Below are positions 25,590 to 34,869 of a DNA stretch of 64,000 nt, one piece after another. The notes under the pieces are model-generated. The model did no database searches. It saw only the letters and a list, made by a program, of their open reading frames with translations, and was not told the DNA's origin. Positions within the stretch are counted from its first letter, which is position 1, and each line of letters begins with the position of its first letter. A program made the translations under genes and the position numbers. The DNA is taken from NCBI RefSeq assembly GCF_024756255.1, contig NZ_JANUHB010000003.1, positions 248,001 through 312,000 of the forward strand, given 5' to 3'. The stretch is from Massilia agilis. Its GTDB lineage: Bacteria; Pseudomonadota; Gammaproteobacteria; Burkholderiales; Burkholderiaceae_D.

Positions 25590-25973
25590 TGTACGGCAGC
25601 ATACGCCGGGCAATATTGGGAACTTGAGCGGGGGCTCGTGCCATCGAGCTTTACAACTAAGTCTTCTGGGCGTAGGTGCGTGTTGCGGCGAAGCACTTGC
25701 ATCGATTTGTGGCCGCTGATGGAGGCGACTTCCTGATCGCTCAATCCGCCTTCGACAAGCGACTTACGGCTTCGTGGCGAAGGTCGTGGAAGTGGAGGTC
25801 GATTATTCCGAGCGTTTCCTTGATGCCGGCCCAAATCTTCGCGAACTGATACGGGCATCGCTGGAGGTCTGTGCCTGGTTCGCCGAAAAAGATCAGATCG
25901 GCATCCTTCGGGCGCAGCGGATTTTCGACTTGGCCTTCTAGGTGCCTGCGTCGGTCTTAAGGAATGTCGCCAT
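25590..25973 (-). pseudogene. Tyrosine recombinase (phage-type integrase), badly degraded
   Basis: The true N-terminus is visible at 25973 (MATFLKTDAGT), followed at once by a stop and then by C-terminal sequence (PLRPKDADLIFFG, FHDLRHEAVSRL), so most of the gene is deleted. A one-base frameshift near 25757 separates this from VEGGLSDQEVASISGHKSMQ in another frame. In the final motif the catalytic tyrosine is replaced: RRNTHLR instead of RRYTHLR, codon at 25682-25684. It is inactive on three counts. It sits about 110 bases from tRNA-Thr, a common attachment site. Confidence 0.85.
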
Positions 25974-26034
25974 GAACACTCTGTGATCTGTGACTGTACC
26001 TAAAGTGTACCTATTCGAGATGCACAAAGACAAA

Positions 26035-26061
26035 TGCCTTAGACCGGTTAAGTCTAAGGCA
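26035..26061 (-). terminator. Hairpin downstream of tRNA-Thr
   Basis: Perfect 10-bp stem TGCCTTAGAC (26035-26044) and GTCTAAGGCA (26052-26061) with a 7-base loop. On the minus strand it is followed by a T-rich stretch. It lies 20 bases past the 3' end of the tRNA and probably ends its transcript. Confidence 0.65.
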
Positions 26062-26081
26062 CTGTTTTCAAAGCCATTCTA

Positions 26082-26157
<76 letters not shown>

Positions 26158-26175
26158 TTCGCGCCGGATTATACG

Positions 26176-26661
26176 CTATTTAACCCTGGTCAGCGTTGGC
26201 CTGCCGCCTTTCTTGGGCGGCTCGGTGCCGTCATCGTCGGGCGTACGCGACAGCTGCTCGGCGGCGTGCGTCTCAGCAGCTGGCACCGGGGCCAGCGCAG
26301 CGGATACGGTCTCAGCCGGCTCGCGCGGCGGCGCCATCTCGGAGGCGGTCTGGTTCACCTCGAACGCCATGCCCTGGCCGTTTTCGTTGGCGTAGATCGC
26401 CAGCACGTTCTGCACCGGAATATAGATCTCGCGCGAGACGCCGTTGAAGCGCGCGCGGAAGTGGATCGCGTCGTTGTCCATCTTCAGCCCGGACGTGGCG
26501 CCGTAGCTGATGTTCAGAACGATCTCGCCCTTGCGCACGTATTCCATCGGAACCGTGGTCGCCGCGTCAACCTTGACGGCAATGTGCGGCGTGTAGCCGC
26601 TGTCGGTACACCACTCGTAGATGGCACGCAACAGATAGGGCTTGGTGGAAATTTCAGACAT
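26176..26661 (-). CDS. sspB: ClpXP protease specificity-enhancing factor SspB
   Basis: 161 residues. The N-terminal ~110 residues form the SspB fold (opening STKPYLLRAIYEWCTDSGYTP, of which YEWCTDSGYTPH is the key part) that binds ssrA-tagged peptides. An acidic/Pro-rich linker leads to a C-terminal tail GGRPTLTRVK, the usual ClpX-binding peptide. It delivers tagged proteins from stalled ribosomes to ClpXP. It follows sspA by 120 bases on the same strand, the standard order. Confidence 0.95.
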   Translation of the reverse strand: MSEISTKPYLLRAIYEWCTDSGYTPHIAVKVDAATTVPMEYVRKGEIVLNISYGATSGLKMDNDAIHFRARFNGVSREIYIPVQNVLAIYANENGQGMAFEVNQTASEMAPPREPAETVSAALAPVPAAETHAAEQLSRTPDDDGTEPPKKGGRPTLTRVK

Positions 26662-26781
26662 GTGTGTTCGCAGGGAAGGGGACCGAAGTCACGCCAGTGT
26701 ACTGCGATTGGCCCGCAGGCGTCGGTACGTACACCGGCATCGGAAGGGGCGCGCGCGCCGGGCGGCACGCGCGAAACGCCA

Positions 26782-27393
26782 TCAACGGCGCATCACCTTC
26801 TCGGACGGGGTCAGCGCTTCGATGTAGGCCGGGCGCGAGAAGATGCGCTCCGCATATTTCATCAGCGGTGCCGCGGTCTTGGACAGTTCGATGCCGTAGT
26901 GGTCCAGGCGCCAGAGCAGCGGGGCGATCGCCACGTCCAGCATCGAGAACTCGTCGCCGAGCATGTACTTGTTCTTCAGGAACAGCGGCGCCAGCGTGGT
27001 CAGGCGGTCGCGGATCTCGGCCCTGGCCTTGTCCTGCGCCTTGTCGTTCGCCTTGTTGCGCTCGCCTTCGAGGGTGTGCACGTGCACGAACAGCTCTTTC
27101 TCGAAGTTGAACAGCATCAGCCGCGCACGCGCGCGCATCAGCGGGTCGGCCGGCATCAGCTGCGGATGCGGGAAGCGCTCGTCGATGTACTCGTTGATGA
27201 TGTTCGATTCGTACAGAATCAGCTCGCGCTCGACCAGGATCGGCACCTGGCCATAGGGATTCATCGTCGAGATGTCTTCCGGCTTGTTGAACAGGTCGAC
27301 GTCACGCACCTCGAAGTCCATGCCCTTTTCGAACAGGACCAGGCGGCAGCGCTGCGAGAACGGGCACGTGGTGCCGGAGTAGAGAACCATCAT
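26782..27393 (-). CDS. sspA: Stringent starvation protein A
   Basis: 203 residues of glutathione-S-transferase fold. The N-terminal thioredoxin-like part contains TTCPFSQRCRLVL and NPYGQVPIL; the C-terminal helical part contains LGDEFSMLDVAIAPLLWRL. SspA binds RNA polymerase and helps cells survive starvation and acid; it lacks normal transferase activity in relatives. It lies downstream of petC beyond two hairpins and upstream of sspB. Confidence 0.95.
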   Translation of the reverse strand: MMVLYSGTTCPFSQRCRLVLFEKGMDFEVRDVDLFNKPEDISTMNPYGQVPILVERELILYESNIINEYIDERFPHPQLMPADPLMRARARLMLFNFEKELFVHVHTLEGERNKANDKAQDKARAEIRDRLTTLAPLFLKNKYMLGDEFSMLDVAIAPLLWRLDHYGIELSKTAAPLMKYAERIFSRPAYIEALTPSEKVMRR

Positions 27394-27420
27394 GGTTTAT
27401 AGTTCCTTATAAGAAACAAA

Positions 27421-27489
27421 GGGGTGAAGCGCGTGTGCGGCTCACCCCAAAAATGCACATTGCCCAGATTATATAGAATCGGGCAATGC
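27421..27489 (-). terminator. Two hairpins after petC
   Basis: On the minus strand, CATTGCCC/GGGCAATG (27458-27465 and 27481-27488) forms a long stem followed by five T residues. A second stem GGGGTGA/TCACCCC (27421-27427 and 27442-27448) comes right after. They end or attenuate the petABC transcript before sspA. Confidence 0.8.
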
Positions 27490-27502
27490 AAAAGAAAGAT
27501 GG

Positions 27503-28264
27503 TTACTTAACTTCTTTCCAATACGACTCGTTCAGGCGCCATGCCAGGAACGCAAACGCGGCCAGGAACAGCACCACGATCGCGCCCAGTTTCTTGCGCG
27601 TGTTCTGCGCCGGCTCGGCCATCCAGTTCAGGTAGGCCACCAGGTCGCCCACGGCCGCGTCGTACTCGGCCTTGTTCATCTGGCCCGGGGTCACCTGCTC
27701 GAAGCCCACGAACTTGTGGATCTTCTTGCCCGGCTCGTGCGGGTCGGCCACTTCCTCGAACTTGGCGGTCTGCACGCCTTGCAGCTGCCACAGCGCGTGC
27801 GGCATTGCCGCGTTCGGCAGGACCATGTTGTTCCAGCCGGTCGGGCGCGCGTCGTCCTTGTAGAAGGTGCGCAGGTAAGTGTACAGGTAGTCTGCACCCG
27901 AGCCCGCACCGGAGGCCTTGGCGCGCGCGATCACCGACAGGTCCGGCGGCACCGCGCCGAACCAGGCCTTGGCGTCTTCCGGCTTGATGGCCACGGTCAT
28001 CATGGCGCCCACTTTGTCGGCCGAGAACAAGAGGTTGTTCTTGATCTGGTCTTCGGTCAGGCCCAGGTCGCGCAGGCGGTTGTAACGCATGGCGTTGGCC
28101 GAGTGGCAGTTCAGGCAGTAGTTGACGAACAGCTTGGCGCCGTTTTGCAGCGACGCCATGCTCGTCGTTTCCGGCGCACGATCCAGCGGGAAGCCGGCTT
28201 CGTTCGCGAATGCCAGTCCGGGCAGCAAGGCCAGGACGGCGATCAGTTTCTGATGGAGTTTCAT
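27503..28264 (-). CDS. petC: Cytochrome c1 of the bc1 complex
   Basis: 253 residues. A cleaved signal peptide (about 1-20, ending GLAFA) is followed by the haem c site CLNCHSA near residues 50-56, and a C-terminal membrane anchor (about 225-245, LGAIVVLFLAAFAFLAW). It passes electrons from the Rieske protein to soluble cytochrome c in the periplasm. Third gene of petABC, 31 bases after petB. Confidence 0.96.
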   Translation of the reverse strand: MKLHQKLIAVLALLPGLAFANEAGFPLDRAPETTSMASLQNGAKLFVNYCLNCHSANAMRYNRLRDLGLTEDQIKNNLLFSADKVGAMMTVAIKPEDAKAWFGAVPPDLSVIARAKASGAGSGADYLYTYLRTFYKDDARPTGWNNMVLPNAAMPHALWQLQGVQTAKFEEVADPHEPGKKIHKFVGFEQVTPGQMNKAEYDAAVGDLVAYLNWMAEPAQNTRKKLGAIVVLFLAAFAFLAWRLNESYWKEVK

Positions 28265-28295
28265 CTTGTTGTCCTTTGCTCTTTCCGAATGGCGA

Positions 28296-29711
28296 TTAAT
28301 GCGGCGTGAAGGTCACGCGCTTGGGCACGGTCTTGAACGTGCCCATCGTGCTCCACCACGGCATCAGGAGGAAGAAGCTAAAGTACAGCAAGGTGCAGGC
28401 CTGGGCGATCAGCGTGAAGGCCGGGGTCGGCAGCTGGGTACCGAGGTAGCCGAGCGTGACGAACGCAATGCCGAACACCAGGTACACGAGCTTGTGCCAG
28501 CTCGGACGATAGCGGATCGACTTGGCCGGCGACTTGTCCAGCCACGGCAGGCCAGCCAGGATCACCACGGCCGAACCGAACAGCACCACGCCCCAGAACT
28601 TCGCGTCCAGCACTTGCGGCAGCATGCCGATTTCGGCCAGCACGGCCACGCCGGCGATGGTCGCCTTGGTCTTGAACGACAGGCGCGACTTGAGCCAGAT
28701 GAACACGACGTAGGCAGCCAGGCCAGCCATCACCACCCACATGAAGTCCGCAGTGGTGGCGCGCAGCACCGAGTAGAACGGGGTGAAGTACCAGGTCGGC
28801 GCAATGTGCGGCGGGGTCTTCATCGAGTCGGCTGGCAGGAAGTTGTTGTATTCCAGGAAGAAGCCGCCCATTTCCGGTGCGAAGAACACCACCGACGAGA
28901 AGATCAGCAGGAACACCGACGCGCCGAACAGGTCTTTGGTGGTGTAGTACGGGTGCGACGGAATCGCGTCCACCGGGTGGCCGTCTTCGCCGATGGTCTC
29001 TTTGACTTCGACGCCGTCCGGGTTGCCCGAGCCCACTTCGTGCAGCGCGATCAGGTGCGCAGCCACCAGGCCCAGCAGGACCAGCGGGATGGCGATCACG
29101 TGGAACGCGAAGAAGCGGTTCAGGGTGGCGTCGGAGACGACGTAGTCACCGCGGATCCACAGCGACAGGTCCGGGCCGATGAACGGGATCGCGCCGAACA
29201 GGTTCACGATCACCTGGGCGCCCCAGTACGACATCTGGCCCCACGGCAGCAGGTAGCCAAAGAAGGCTTCGGCCATCAGGCACAGGAAGATCGCAAAGCC
29301 GAACAGCCAGATCAGCTCGCGCGGCTTGCGGTACGAACCGTACAACAGGCCCCGGGTCATGTGCAGGTACACGATGATGAAGAACGCCGACGCGCCGGTC
29401 GAGTGCATGTAACGCACCAGCCAGCCCCACGGCACTTCACGCATGATGTATTCGACCGAGCCGAATGCCAGGTTGGCGTCCGGCTTGTAGTGCATGGTCA
29501 GGAAGATGCCGGTGACGATCTGCAGCACCAGCACCAGCATGGCCAGCGAGCCGAAGATGTACCAGAGGTTGAAGTTCTTGGGCGCGTAGTAGCTGCCCCA
29601 CTGGTCGTTCCACAGCTTGGTGAGGGGGAAGCGGTCATCGACCCACGCCAGTGCCTTCTTGCCTGCCGGTGCTTCGGCCGGCAGCTTGGTCTCTTTGAAT
29701 GCGGTAGCCAT
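28296..29711 (-). CDS. petB: Cytochrome b of the bc1 complex
   Basis: 471 residues with eight to nine membrane helices, including the long C-terminal part found in betaproteobacteria. Haem-binding helices and the quinol-oxidation loop (LGDYVVSD-like GDYVVSDATLNRFFAFH region and the PEMGGFFL segment near the Qo site) are present. It oxidises ubiquinol and moves protons across the inner membrane. It is separated from petA by 2 bases. Confidence 0.96.
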   Translation of the reverse strand: MATAFKETKLPAEAPAGKKALAWVDDRFPLTKLWNDQWGSYYAPKNFNLWYIFGSLAMLVLVLQIVTGIFLTMHYKPDANLAFGSVEYIMREVPWGWLVRYMHSTGASAFFIIVYLHMTRGLLYGSYRKPRELIWLFGFAIFLCLMAEAFFGYLLPWGQMSYWGAQVIVNLFGAIPFIGPDLSLWIRGDYVVSDATLNRFFAFHVIAIPLVLLGLVAAHLIALHEVGSGNPDGVEVKETIGEDGHPVDAIPSHPYYTTKDLFGASVFLLIFSSVVFFAPEMGGFFLEYNNFLPADSMKTPPHIAPTWYFTPFYSVLRATTADFMWVVMAGLAAYVVFIWLKSRLSFKTKATIAGVAVLAEIGMLPQVLDAKFWGVVLFGSAVVILAGLPWLDKSPAKSIRYRPSWHKLVYLVFGIAFVTLGYLGTQLPTPAFTLIAQACTLLYFSFFLLMPWWSTMGTFKTVPKRVTFTPH

Positions 29712-29713
29712 GC

Positions 29714-30328
29714 TTATGCCTCGCCTTTCTCGTCTTTGCCGACCAGAATCTTGTTATCCGACAGGAACATATACGGAGGGATGTCGAGGTTCAGCGGGGC
29801 AGGCTTGTTCTTGAACACGCGGCCGGCCAGGTCGAAGGTCGAACCGTGGCAGGGGCACAGGAAGCCGCCGTGCCAGTCGTCCGGCAGGTTCGGCTGCGGG
29901 CCTTCGGCAAAGCGCGACGAGGGCGAGCAGCCCAGGTGCGTGCAGATGCCCACCGTCACCAGCACGTCCTTGTGCTCGGCGCGGGAACGGGCTTCGTTCT
30001 TGCAGTATTCCGGCATCGGCATCTGGTAGCTCTTGTCGGAGTGCGGATCGGCGACCTTGTCGTCGTTCTTCTGCAGGCTGGCCATCTGTTCCGGCGTGCG
30101 GCGCATGATCCAAACCGGCTTGCCGCGCCATTCGACAACTTTCATCTCGCCCGGTTTCACGTCCGAGATGTCCACCTCGACCGGCGCGCCGGCTGCTTTT
30201 GCGCGCTCCGATGGCTGGAAGGTGCTCACTAGGACTCCCGCCGTGGAAACACCGACTACCCCGCCCGCCGCGCATGTCGCTGCGAGCAGGCCGCGTCGGC
30301 CTGAATCGACCTGCTTATCGTTACTCAT
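29714..30328 (-). CDS. petA: Rieske iron-sulphur subunit of the bc1 complex
   Basis: 204 residues. A twin-arginine signal anchor (SGRRGLLAATCAAGG) leads into the Rieske domain with both cluster motifs, CTHLGC and CPCHGS, near residues 125-160. Two Cys and two His bind the 2Fe-2S cluster; the others form the stabilising disulphide. First gene of petABC; its promoter lies in the 269-base gap shared with the divergent mscL, where I see no other gene. Confidence 0.96.
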   Translation of the reverse strand: MSNDKQVDSGRRGLLAATCAAGGVVGVSTAGVLVSTFQPSERAKAAGAPVEVDISDVKPGEMKVVEWRGKPVWIMRRTPEQMASLQKNDDKVADPHSDKSYQMPMPEYCKNEARSRAEHKDVLVTVGICTHLGCSPSSRFAEGPQPNLPDDWHGGFLCPCHGSTFDLAGRVFKNKPAPLNLDIPPYMFLSDNKILVGKDEKGEA

Positions 30329-30597
30329 ACCAATCCACTCCGTTAAATACGAATCTTTTAAGAATCAATAAAGAGCTTCCAGCAACCCAAAATTATATGT
30401 GAATGGGGAACTTAACTAAAGAAAAAAGAATTACCTTGTCTACAAGAAAACGAAAATCAGACATTCCCGCCCTGCGGCCGGGCGCCGTCAATACGCGCGC
30501 GTGCCGGGTTCGCCCAGCGACGGGCTGCCGCAGGTGGATGGCTTGGGGTATCATCGTGCTGCACAATTGACAAAACCTCTCTCCACAAGGACTGAAC

Positions 30598-31014
30598 ATG
30601 GCGATGTTGGAAGATTTCAAGCGTTTTGCGATGAAAGGGAGCATGATCGATCTCGCTGTCGGCGTGATCATCGGTGCGGCATTCAGCAAGATCGTGGATT
30701 CGCTGGTCGCGGACATCATCATGCCGCCCATCAGCCTGCTGATCGGCGGGCTCGACTTTTCCAACTATTACATTCCACTCAACCACCAGGCCTACGCCCT
30801 GCCGCTGGCGGAGGCGAAGAAGGCCGGCGCGGTGTTCGCGTACGGCAATTTCCTGACCGTGCTGCTGAACTTCGTGATCCTGGCGTTCATCATCTTCCAG
30901 ATGGTGCGGCTGGTGAGCCGGGTGCGCGCCCGGGCGGCTGCCCAGCCCGAGCCCGCAGGGCCGGCCGAAGAGATCCTGCTGCTGCGCGAGATCCGGGACT
31001 CGCTGAGAAAATGA
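30598..31014 (+). CDS. mscL: Large-conductance mechanosensitive channel
   Basis: 138 residues. The signature start ([20 protein letters not shown]) and two membrane helices (about 18-45 and 78-103) with a periplasmic loop and a C-terminal helix bundle ([15 protein letters not shown]) match MscL. It opens under membrane tension to release solutes during osmotic downshock. AAGGA lies 7 bases before the ATG. The downstream protease gene is 21 bases away. Confidence 0.96.
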   Translation: MAMLEDFKRFAMKGSMIDLAVGVIIGAAFSKIVDSLVADIIMPPISLLIGGLDFSNYYIPLNHQAYALPLAEAKKAGAVFAYGNFLTVLLNFVILAFIIFQMVRLVSRVRARAAAQPEPAGPAEEILLLREIRDSLRK

Positions 31015-31035
31015 CATGAGGCGCCGCCGTCCCCG

Positions 31036-32181
31036 ATGAAACGCTTTTGGTTGATCTTTGCCCAGACCGTCACCGTTGCGCTGGGTTTGTACATGGTGGT
31101 GGCTGCGCTGCGGCCTGAATGGCTGGGGCGGCAGGTGACGCAGGTGCAGGTGGGCACCGGCCAGCGCTCGGTGCCGGTGCTGCAGGCCGGCCCGGCGACC
31201 GTCAGCGGCAGCTACCGCGAGGCGGCGGGCAGGGCGATGCCGGCGGTGGTCAATGTATTGACGAGCAAGGCGCTGCGCAACTCGCACCCCATGCTCAAGG
31301 ATCCGTTCTTCAAACGTTTCTTCGGCGACCGCCCGCCCGAGGAGCAGCTGGCCAGCCTGGGCTCCGGGGTGATCGTCAGCGCCGACGGCTACATCCTGAC
31401 CAACTACCACGTGGTGGAGGCGGCGGACGAGATCGAGGTCGGCCTGGCCGACGGCCGCAAGGAAGCGGCGACGATCGTCGGCACCGATCCCGAGACCGAC
31501 CTGGCCGTCATCCGCATCAAGGCGCGCAACCTGCCCGTGATGGTGATGGGCCACGTGGAGCAGGCGCGCGTGGGCGACGTGGTGCTTGCGATCGGCAACC
31601 CGTTCGGCGTGGGCCAGACGGTCACCATGGGCATCATCTCCGCCCTTGGGCGCAACAACCTGCACATCAATCACTTCGAAAACTTCATCCAGACCGACGC
31701 CGCGATCAACTTCGGCAACTCGGGCGGCGCGCTGGTGGACAGCAACGGCAACCTGCTGGGCATCAATTCGGCAATCTATTCGCAGACCGGCGGCTCGGTG
31801 GGCATCGGCTTTGCGATTCCCGTGTCCACCGCCCGCATGGTGCTGGAGCAGATCATCCAGCACGGCCAGGTGGTGCGCGGCTGGATCGGCATCGAGTCGC
31901 AGGACATCACGCCGGAGCTGGCTGACAGCTTTGGCCTGGGGCGGCAAAGCGGCGCGATCATCGCCGGGGTGGTGCGCGGCGGGCCGGCCGACAAGGCGGG
32001 CATGCGGCCGGGCGACATCCTGCTCAAGGTCGAGGGCAAGCCGGTTGCCAACACCAGCGACATGCTCAACCTCATCGCCCAGCTGCAGCCGGGCGGCAAG
32101 GCCAAGATGACCGTGATGCGCAAGAATCGCGAATCGGTGCTGGACGTGACCGTTGGCCGCCGCCCGCGCCAGGTTGAATAA
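31036..32181 (+). CDS. DegS/AlgW-like trypsin-type serine protease with PDZ domain
   Basis: 381 residues. An N-terminal membrane anchor (about 5-27), a protease domain with the triad His125 (TNYHVV), Asp155 (ETDLAV) and Ser229 (FGNSGGAL), and one PDZ domain (about 285-365). A single PDZ and an uncleaved anchor fit DegS/AlgW, the site-1 protease that starts the sigma-E envelope stress response, rather than the two-PDZ DegP. No rseA or rpoE gene is nearby. Confidence 0.9.
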   Translation: MKRFWLIFAQTVTVALGLYMVVAALRPEWLGRQVTQVQVGTGQRSVPVLQAGPATVSGSYREAAGRAMPAVVNVLTSKALRNSHPMLKDPFFKRFFGDRPPEEQLASLGSGVIVSADGYILTNYHVVEAADEIEVGLADGRKEAATIVGTDPETDLAVIRIKARNLPVMVMGHVEQARVGDVVLAIGNPFGVGQTVTMGIISALGRNNLHINHFENFIQTDAAINFGNSGGALVDSNGNLLGINSAIYSQTGGSVGIGFAIPVSTARMVLEQIIQHGQVVRGWIGIESQDITPELADSFGLGRQSGAIIAGVVRGGPADKAGMRPGDILLKVEGKPVANTSDMLNLIAQLQPGGKAKMTVMRKNRESVLDVTVGRRPRQVE

Positions 32182-32209
32182 CAAGGAACAACAACGATAA
32201 AGGGATGCC

Positions 32210-32902
32210 ATGCACCTGCGCGACCTTACGCAGTTTTTAACCGAGCTGGGCGAGAACAACAACCGCCCCTGGTTCCTCTGGAACAAACCCCGTTTCGACA
32301 TCCTGCGCACCGAATTCCACGAGGTGGTCACGGAACTGATCCGCGAACTGTCGAAGTTCGACAAGGAAGTGGCGGCCTGCGACCCGAAGAAGGCGATCTT
32401 CCGCATCTACCGCGACACCCGCTTTTCGAACGACAAGACGCCGTACAAGACCTACTTCTCGGCCGGCATTGCGCCCAAGGACAAGCGGCGCCCGAGCGAA
32501 GCGGGCGGGCCCACCTATTACTTCCACATCGAAGGCGATGGCAGGCTGCTGTTCGGCGCCGGCGAATACATTCCGCCCGCGCCGCGCCTGAAGGCGATCC
32601 GCGAGCACGTGGTCAACGATGCGACAGGCTTCGCCAAAATGTTGAAGAATAAGCATCTGCGCGAGACCTACGGCAGCCTGCGCGAGGACGAAGGCAAGTT
32701 GCAGCGGCCGCCCAAGGGCTTCGACCCCGATCATCCGCTGGTCGAGTACCTCAAGCTCAAAAGCTATTTCGTGTGGGTGGAGCAGCCGCTCGACCTGAAC
32801 GCACCCGAAAAGCTGGTGCCGCAGCTCGCGCGCGGATTCAAGGACGCCTCTGCGCTGGTCACGTGGCTGCGCGGGGTTCCACAAACGGCACAACAGGAAT
32901 AA
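32210..32902 (+). CDS. DUF2461 family protein
   Basis: 230 residues. The sequence runs FLTELGENNNRPWFLWNKP, then KAIFRIYRDTRFSNDKTPYK and FHIEGDGRLLFGAGEY, the conserved blocks of DUF2461 (TIGR02453). The biochemical role of this widespread family is unknown; it appears cytoplasmic. It follows the protease gene by 28 bases and precedes the cupin gene by 14, so the three may share a transcript. Confidence 0.9.
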   Translation: MHLRDLTQFLTELGENNNRPWFLWNKPRFDILRTEFHEVVTELIRELSKFDKEVAACDPKKAIFRIYRDTRFSNDKTPYKTYFSAGIAPKDKRRPSEAGGPTYYFHIEGDGRLLFGAGEYIPPAPRLKAIREHVVNDATGFAKMLKNKHLRETYGSLREDEGKLQRPPKGFDPDHPLVEYLKLKSYFVWVEQPLDLNAPEKLVPQLARGFKDASALVTWLRGVPQTAQQE

Positions 32903-32916
32903 ACCGGGAGAGTGAC

Positions 32917-33297
32917 ATGGCCTTGCAACACGCGGCATCGGGCGAGCGCATCAAGCTGCAACGCGGCGAAGACGACATTGCTAACTTTACCTCGGTGGCG
33001 CTGATCAAGACCGACCACATGGAGCTGATCCGGCTGGTCGTGACCCGCGACAAGCCGGTGCCCGAGCACCGGGTCGAGGGCGAGATGACGCTGCTGTGCC
33101 TGGAAGGCGAAATCGCGTTCGACGCGCACGGGCGCACCACCCTCCTGCAGCCGAGCGAAATGGTGTATTTGGCAGCCGGCGAGCCGCACACGGTGCGTGC
33201 CAACAAGGATGCGGTGGCGCTGCTGACGATCCTGCTGCACCCGGGCGACAACAGTGGCGGGCCAACGCGCGACCCGCGCGGCGCGCCGAATAACTGA
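32917..33297 (+). CDS. Small cupin-domain protein
   Basis: 126 residues forming one cupin barrel. Motif 1 is PEHRVEGEMTLLCLEGE and motif 2 PSEMVYLAAGEPHTVRA, with His and Glu residues that could bind a metal. Function unknown; relatives are often annotated only as cupins. GGGAG 6 bases before the ATG at 32917 fixes the start. The last ~20 codons are copied in the downstream intergenic DNA (33468-33535). Confidence 0.88.
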   Translation: MALQHAASGERIKLQRGEDDIANFTSVALIKTDHMELIRLVVTRDKPVPEHRVEGEMTLLCLEGEIAFDAHGRTTLLQPSEMVYLAAGEPHTVRANKDAVALLTILLHPGDNSGGPTRDPRGAPNN

Positions 33298-33540
33298 GCT
33301 CTGCGCGGCTCGCGTAGGGTGGGCGGGTCTCCCGCCCACGCGTTCAACTAACGCCGGCTCGGCCGCAATACAAGCCGAGGCCGCCAAGCGAACAGCCAGG
33401 TTTTGCCGTTCCATTGTTCCGGCGGTGTTTGAACGCGTGGGCGGGCAAGCCGCCCACCCTACGCCCACTGCACCCGGGCGACAACAACGGCGGGCCCACG
33501 CGCGACCCGCGCGGCGCGCCGAATACCTGAGCTGCCGTTG
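33234..33540. repeat. Duplicated 3' end of the cupin gene
   Basis: The end of the cupin gene (33234-33301, from CTGCACCCGGGCGACAAC to just past its stop) is repeated almost exactly at 33468-33535. A shorter third trace (GCGGCGCGATGAATACCTGA) lies at 33570-33590. The copies flank an inverted pair of family A palindromes. Confidence 0.8.
33314..33462. repeat. Inverted pair of family A palindromes
   Basis: Plus copy at 33314-33343 (stem TGGGCGGG/CCCGCCCA) and minus copy at 33433-33462 (GTGGGCGGGC-AA-GCCGCCCAC type), about 90 bases apart. Their inner flanks are also inverted (GCGTTCAAC and GTTTGAACGC), as in bipartite REP elements. Confidence 0.8.
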
Positions 33541-33666
33541 GGTGGGCGCTCGTGCCCACGCGGTCATCACGCGGCGCGATGAATACCTGAATCGTAGGGT
33601 GGGCACTTGTGCCCACGCAATCGTCACGCGGCGTATGCACGCGTGGGCTCAAGAGCCCACCCTACG
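33538..33666. repeat. Further family A palindromes
   Basis: Plus copies at 33538-33563 and 33594-33618, and an inverted copy at 33639-33666 ending CCCACCCTACG. Together with the pair upstream they fill most of the 466-base gap between the cupin gene and gpsA. I see no gene in this gap. Confidence 0.8.
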
Positions 33667-33686
33667 CGTCAGTAGTAGATGTAGAT

Positions 33687-33757
33687 GTCATCCCGGCGCA
33701 AGCCGGAATCCGTGACCCTTATGCTCAGCATGGGTCCCGGCTTGCGCCGGGACGACG
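33687..33757. repeat. Diverged pair of family B palindromes
   Basis: Two palindromes, GTCATCCCGG-n-CCGG at 33687-33711 and GGTCCCGGCTTGCGCCGGGACGAC-like at 33731-33755, in inverted order and linked by ATGCTCAGCATGGG. They lie just past the end of gpsA. Confidence 0.7.
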
Positions 33758-33763
33758 AGGGCA

Positions 33764-34792
33764 TCAGGCCAGTTCGTTGCGCGGGTCGCGCGCGAGCAGC
33801 TGTGACGCCATCGCCGACGCGCTCACGCCATCAAACAGCACGCCAGCCACCGCATTGGTGATCGGCATATCGACACCGAGTTTTTTCGCCAGCTCGCGCA
33901 CCGCCTTGGCGCACGGCACGCCTTCGGCCACGTGGCCCAGTTCCGCGACGATGGTCTCGAGCGGCTTGCCCTGCGCCAGCGCCAGCCCCACGCGCCGGTT
34001 GCGCGACAGGTCGCCGGTACAGGTCAGGATCAAATCGCCCATGCCGGTCAGGCCCATGAAGGTGGCCGGCTTGGCGCCCAGCGCAATGCCCAGCCGGGTG
34101 ATCTCGGCCAGCCCGCGCGTGATGAGCGCGGCGCGCGCGTTGAGCCCCAGCCCCAGGCCGTCGGACGCGCCGGTCGCAATCGCCAGGATGTTCTTGACCG
34201 CGCCGCCCACTTCCACGCCCACCATGTCGTCGCAGGCATAGACGCGGATGCTGCCGCCGTGCACCGCCGACACCACGCGCTCGCGCAGCGCGGCCGAATC
34301 GGATGCGACCGTCAGCGCGCACGGCAAGCCGCGCGCCACTTCTTGCGCAAACGATGGCCCCGACAACACGGCCGATGGCACCGCGTTGCCCAGCACCTCG
34401 CGCACCACCTGGTGCGGCAGCAGGCCGGTCTCGTACTCGAAGCCCTTGCACAGCCAGACCACGTTCGGGATCGGCCGCTCCTTGAGCTGTTGCATCAGCG
34501 GGCGCAGCCCGGCCACCGGGCAGGCGGCGATCAGCAGCGGTGCTTCGTCCGCGCTTGCGCCCGTGACGTGGGTACAAGCCTGCTCGAAATCGGCCGTGAC
34601 GCGCAGCGCCGGCGGCAGCGGGTAGCCGGCCAGGTAATCGGTGTTTTCGCGAGCCGCCTCGAGGGTGGCCATCTGCGCCGGATTGCGGCCCCACAGCAGC
34701 ACGTCATGGCGGCTGGCCAGGGCAATGGCAACGGCAGTGCCCCAGGCGCCAGCGCCGAGGACGGTGATTTTGTGTCGTTTTGGTTCGTGCAT
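33764..34792 (-). CDS. gpsA: NAD(P)-dependent glycerol-3-phosphate dehydrogenase
   Basis: 342 residues. Rossmann motif [10 protein letters not shown] near residue 10, the substrate-binding region [15 protein letters not shown] near 140, and the catalytic-domain segment [18 protein letters not shown] near 195-212. It reduces dihydroxyacetone phosphate to sn-glycerol 3-phosphate for phospholipid synthesis. It is downstream of secB on the same strand, a common gammaproteobacterial and betaproteobacterial order (grxC-secB-gpsA). Confidence 0.96.
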   Translation of the reverse strand: MHEPKRHKITVLGAGAWGTAVAIALASRHDVLLWGRNPAQMATLEAARENTDYLAGYPLPPALRVTADFEQACTHVTGASADEAPLLIAACPVAGLRPLMQQLKERPIPNVVWLCKGFEYETGLLPHQVVREVLGNAVPSAVLSGPSFAQEVARGLPCALTVASDSAALRERVVSAVHGGSIRVYACDDMVGVEVGGAVKNILAIATGASDGLGLGLNARAALITRGLAEITRLGIALGAKPATFMGLTGMGDLILTCTGDLSRNRRVGLALAQGKPLETIVAELGHVAEGVPCAKAVRELAKKLGVDMPITNAVAGVLFDGVSASAMASQLLARDPRNELA

Positions 34793-34869
34793 GGAGACCC
34801 GGCGGGAGAAAGGGGCCGGATGGCGGGGCGATCCGGCGCGACGAATGCCGCACCGGGCGCGTGGATGAC

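Noticed and set aside
33314..33757. CRISPR array
   Set aside because: The repeats are palindromes in both orientations with irregular spacing and no cas genes; they are REP-like elements.
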